Of a DNA stretch of 64,000 nucleotides, positions 61,822 through 64,000 are shown piece after piece; the stretch's first letter is position 1, and each line of letters opens with the position of its first letter. The stretch lies in NCBI RefSeq assembly GCF_029541745.1, contig NZ_CP089746.1, forward strand, positions 7,325,559-7,389,558, read 5' to 3'. The translations under genes were made by a program, and so were the position numbers. The stretch is from Streptomyces sp. LX-29. Its GTDB lineage: Bacteria > Actinomycetota > Actinomycetes > Streptomycetales > Streptomycetaceae. Below the pieces are notes generated by a model, which was not told where the DNA came from, did no database searches, and saw nothing but the letters and a program-made list of their open reading frames with translations.

Positions 61822-62032
61822 GGGCTCGGTTCGCCCCCGGGGCACCGCGGACGCCCCTCCCGCGCCACTGCGGACGTACCCCCGCCCCGTACGCACCGGC
61901 GAGTGAGCCGAAGGGCGCGCGGCTGCCGTAAGGGAGAGCGCGCGGAGCCTGTGAGGAACGAGCAGGCGAGCACGGTCGACCGTCGGCAGTCGCTTACAGC
62001 GCCCGGAGGCGAACCGAGCCTCAGAAAAAGGT

Positions 62033-62067
62033 GTGGCGGCACGGTAGCAGGGATTCCGTGCCGCCAC
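62033..62067 (+). terminator. 12-bp-stem hairpin after the NmrA-like gene
   Basis: GTGGCGGCACGG and CCGTGCCGCCAC pair perfectly around an 11-base loop, followed by CGTTGTTTG. The remainder of the 346-bp gap 61822-62167 shows no gene; the DUF4142 promoter must lie after the hairpin. Confidence 0.7.
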
Positions 62068-62167
62068 CGTTGTTTGCTCATTCGGTGACCAACCCTCACC
62101 GGCACCGCCGCACCCGGCGCTAGCGTCCCTTCGCATCCCATCCGGCAGCGAAGAGGAGGACAGCCCC

Positions 62168-62845
62168 GTGCTATCCGGCGTGCGGCGTTTCGTCTCCGGC
62201 AGATCGACCGCGTCCCGCTACGCGCTCGCCACCACCCTGGTGGTGGGTGCGCTGGCGGCGACGCTCGTGGCCCTGCTGATCCCCGTGCAGTCCTTCGGCA
62301 GCGGCGGGGGCACCGCCGGCGCCGCCGCGCCCGCCGGGCAGGCGAGCGAGGACGACGGGCGCGGGGTCATGAGCACCCAGTACGGCCCGCTCACCCCCCT
62401 GGACCGGGAGTTCGTCCGCAAGGTGCGACTGGCGGGGCTGTGGGAGCTGCCCGCGGGGCGCCAGGCACAGCAACGCGGCAGCACCAGGGCGGTCAAGGTG
62501 GCCGGGGAACACCTCGTCGAAGGTCACACCGAACTCGACCGGATGGTGATCCAGGTCGGCGGCGCCGTCGGCGTCGACCTGGCCAACCAGCCCAGCGAGC
62601 AGCAGCAGGACTGGCTCCGACAGCTGGAGGAGGCCAGCGGCCGAGAGTACGAGCGGCTCTTCGCCAACCTGCTGCGTCGGGCGCACGGCAAGGTCTTCAA
62701 CCTCGTGGCGCAGGTGCGTGCCAACACCCGCAACTCCATGGTCCGGTCCCTGGCCACCCGCGCCAACACGATCGTCCTCGACCACATCACGGTGCTCGAA
62801 GAGACCGGGCTTGTCGACTTCGACGCGCTGAACGACACCCGATGA
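62168..62845 (+). CDS. DUF4142-domain exported protein
   Basis: This 225-residue protein starts at GTG 62168. A single hydrophobic N-terminal segment (YALATTLVVGALAATLVALLIPV, residues 19-41) acts as signal or anchor. The DUF4142 four-helix bundle follows (DREFVRKVRLAGLWELPAGRQAQQRGSTRAVKVAGEHLVEGHTELDRMV), ferritin-like in shape but without an obvious metal site. The end of this gene lies 18 bp before the DUF1996 start, so they form one operon. Confidence 0.9.
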   Translation: MLSGVRRFVSGRSTASRYALATTLVVGALAATLVALLIPVQSFGSGGGTAGAAAPAGQASEDDGRGVMSTQYGPLTPLDREFVRKVRLAGLWELPAGRQAQQRGSTRAVKVAGEHLVEGHTELDRMVIQVGGAVGVDLANQPSEQQQDWLRQLEEASGREYERLFANLLRRAHGKVFNLVAQVRANTRNSMVRSLATRANTIVLDHITVLEETGLVDFDALNDTR

Positions 62846-62862
62846 CGAAGCGAAGTGAGCTG

Positions 62863-64000
62863 ATGAGAGAACAAAGCCATAAACGCGCGCGGTTCGCCCG
62901 TCCCTATGTGGTGCTGGCCTCGGTGCTGGCGCTGGGCGCCGGCGGCGTCGCCGTCATCGCGGCGAACGCCTCGGCCGGAAACTCCTCGGGCCCCGAGGCG
63001 GGGCGCGACACCGGTGGCGCGAACACCCGACAGCGCGCCCAGACCATCGACTGCCCGGACGTGGGGGATCGGCTGCGGGACGTCCCCGCGGCTTCTCGCC
63101 GGACCGTCGACCGCAACCTCGCCCAGCTCGATGTGCAGGTCGCCGACGCCTACCGGCGACTGACCTCCGGGCGGGCCACGAGCGGCACCGTGCTCATCGA
63201 GCTGAAGGACAAGCGCGGCGCCACCATCGGCCGGATCGTCAACGCGCTGCGCTCCGCCTCCGCGGACACCTCAGGGCTGACGAGGATGAGCGGCTGCCAG
63301 GTGAAGTGGGACACGGTGCGCACCACCGGTCAGACGGGCGGCCAAGGGCCGGGCCAGGGCGCTCCGGGCCAGGACCAGGGGCAGGGGGCTCCAGACCAGG
63401 GCCAGGGCCAGGGGCAGCAGGGTCAGGGCCCCTCGCGCGGCGACTTCGTCGACATCAGGAACGTCCGGCCCAACGTGAACGAGCCCGGATTCCGGGGAAA
63501 CGGCTCCACCGGCACGTTCACCTCGGAGTGCGGCCGCAACGAGAACGGCAGGTTCAACTCCGACAACGTCATCGTCGCCCCCGGGGTGAGCAACGGCGCC
63601 CACCACATGCACGACTACGTGGGCAACGACTCCACTGACGGCTTCTCCACCAACGAGAGCCTCGCCGCGTCCGGCACCACCTGCGGCAACGGCGACCAGT
63701 CCACCTACTACTGGCCGGTGCTACGGGTGCGCGACGGCCGCCAGGAGCGGGACGTCAACGCGCCCGGCGGTGGCATCGAGGGCAACGTCGGCACCATCCT
63801 CACCCCCTCCGAGGTGTCCATCGAGTTCCGCGGCAGCCCGGTCAGCCGGGTCACGCCGATGCCGCGCTTCCTGCGCATCATCACCGGCGACGCCAAGTCG
63901 TTCACCAACGGCACCGCGAACGCCAACGCCTCCTGGACCTGCACCGGCTTCGAGAACCGCGAGCTGACGGACAAGTACCCGATCTGCCCCGGCGGCAGCA
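62863..64000 (+). CDS. DUF1996-domain secreted protein (3' end outside window)
   Basis: The frame is open to the window end, 379 residues visible. The signal peptide is residues 1-37 (PYVVLASVLALGAGGVAVIAANASA). An N-terminal helical domain with two Cys (TIDCPDVGD, MSGCQVKW) is joined by a Gln/Gly-rich linker (GQGAPGQDQGQGAPDQGQGQ) to a DUF1996 domain with GAHHMHDYVGN, CGNGDQSTYYWPVLRV, typical of secreted His-rich metal-binding or polysaccharide-active proteins. ATG 62863 was chosen; ATG 62842, overlapping the DUF4142 stop, would add seven residues. Confidence 0.88.
   Translation, partial: MREQSHKRARFARPYVVLASVLALGAGGVAVIAANASAGNSSGPEAGRDTGGANTRQRAQTIDCPDVGDRLRDVPAASRRTVDRNLAQLDVQVADAYRRLTSGRATSGTVLIELKDKRGATIGRIVNALRSASADTSGLTRMSGCQVKWDTVRTTGQTGGQGPGQGAPGQDQGQGAPDQGQGQGQQGQGPSRGDFVDIRNVRPNVNEPGFRGNGSTGTFTSECGRNENGRFNSDNVIVAPGVSNGAHHMHDYVGNDSTDGFSTNESLAASGTTCGNGDQSTYYWPVLRVRDGRQERDVNAPGGGIEGNVGTILTPSEVSIEFRGSPVSRVTPMPRFLRIITGDAKSFTNGTANANASWTCTGFENRELTDKYPICPGGS

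Overview
The window is very high G+C actinobacterial DNA and looks like a Streptomyces chromosome. The signs are GTG/ATG starts, ATGA and GTGA start-stop overlaps, many Tat and lipoprotein signals, a DUF397/Scr1-type regulator pair, a SpoIIE-type phosphatase, and WYL, GntR, LysR and TetR regulators. No rRNA, tRNA or CRISPR array was recognised.

Layout. 1-8257: a set suggesting collagen and (hydroxy)proline use: the end of an FAD oxidoreductase, a 27-residue zinc-ribbon ORF, a secreted M9 collagenase divergent from an Xaa-Pro aminopeptidase, an SDR/TetR divergon with two operator copies, an FtsX-type permease remnant and a GntR regulator. 8254-18442: housekeeping and accessory genes (YchJ-like protein, histidine phosphatase, S4-domain protein, Mut7-C nuclease-like protein, cupin, LysR regulator, exported amidohydrolase and beta-propeller pair, L,D-transpeptidase, CPA2 antiporter). 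18672-30872: two divergent operons around a good IdeR/DmdR-type iron box. One encodes SbnA-like, SbnB-like, type III PLP enzyme, VioC/AsnO-type dioxygenase and MATE exporter; the other a complete SBP_bac_5-type ABC importer. Together they resemble a small-metallophore or Dap-derived metabolite locus with no visible NRPS or NIS synthetase. 31023-34153: a cyclotransferase-like protein, then a TetR-controlled acyl-CoA gene set with repeated ACTnAGT palindromes.

34138-45515 is a genomic island at the 3' end of the acyl-CoA dehydrogenase gene. A perfect 48-bp direct repeat (34090-34137 and 45468-45515) flanks it, and the right copy carries the orphaned native gene end. Inside, a phosphotransferase gene is split by a nested insert of about 8.5 kb that begins with an intact IS5-family element and ends with a transposase remnant. 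The insert carries a lower-G+C pair (HTH/Cys-motif small protein plus double ferritin-like protein), a VioB-like ferritin-domain protein, and a three-gene unit (SCP2-like protein, 83-residue module protein, zinc metalloprotease carrying the same module at its N-terminus). This is the best candidate here for an undescribed system.

45599-64000: an acyl-CoA (propionyl-type) synthetase that probably once followed the dehydrogenase directly, a small secreted protein, an unusual two-domain FAD oxidase divergent from a WYL regulator, peptide deformylase, a membrane protein of unknown function, a GH4 glycosidase divergent from a sugar ABC importer lacking its ATPase, a PAS-GAF-PP2C-HATPase phosphatase, an NmrA-like reductase, and a DUF4142 gene followed closely by a DUF1996 gene that runs off the window.
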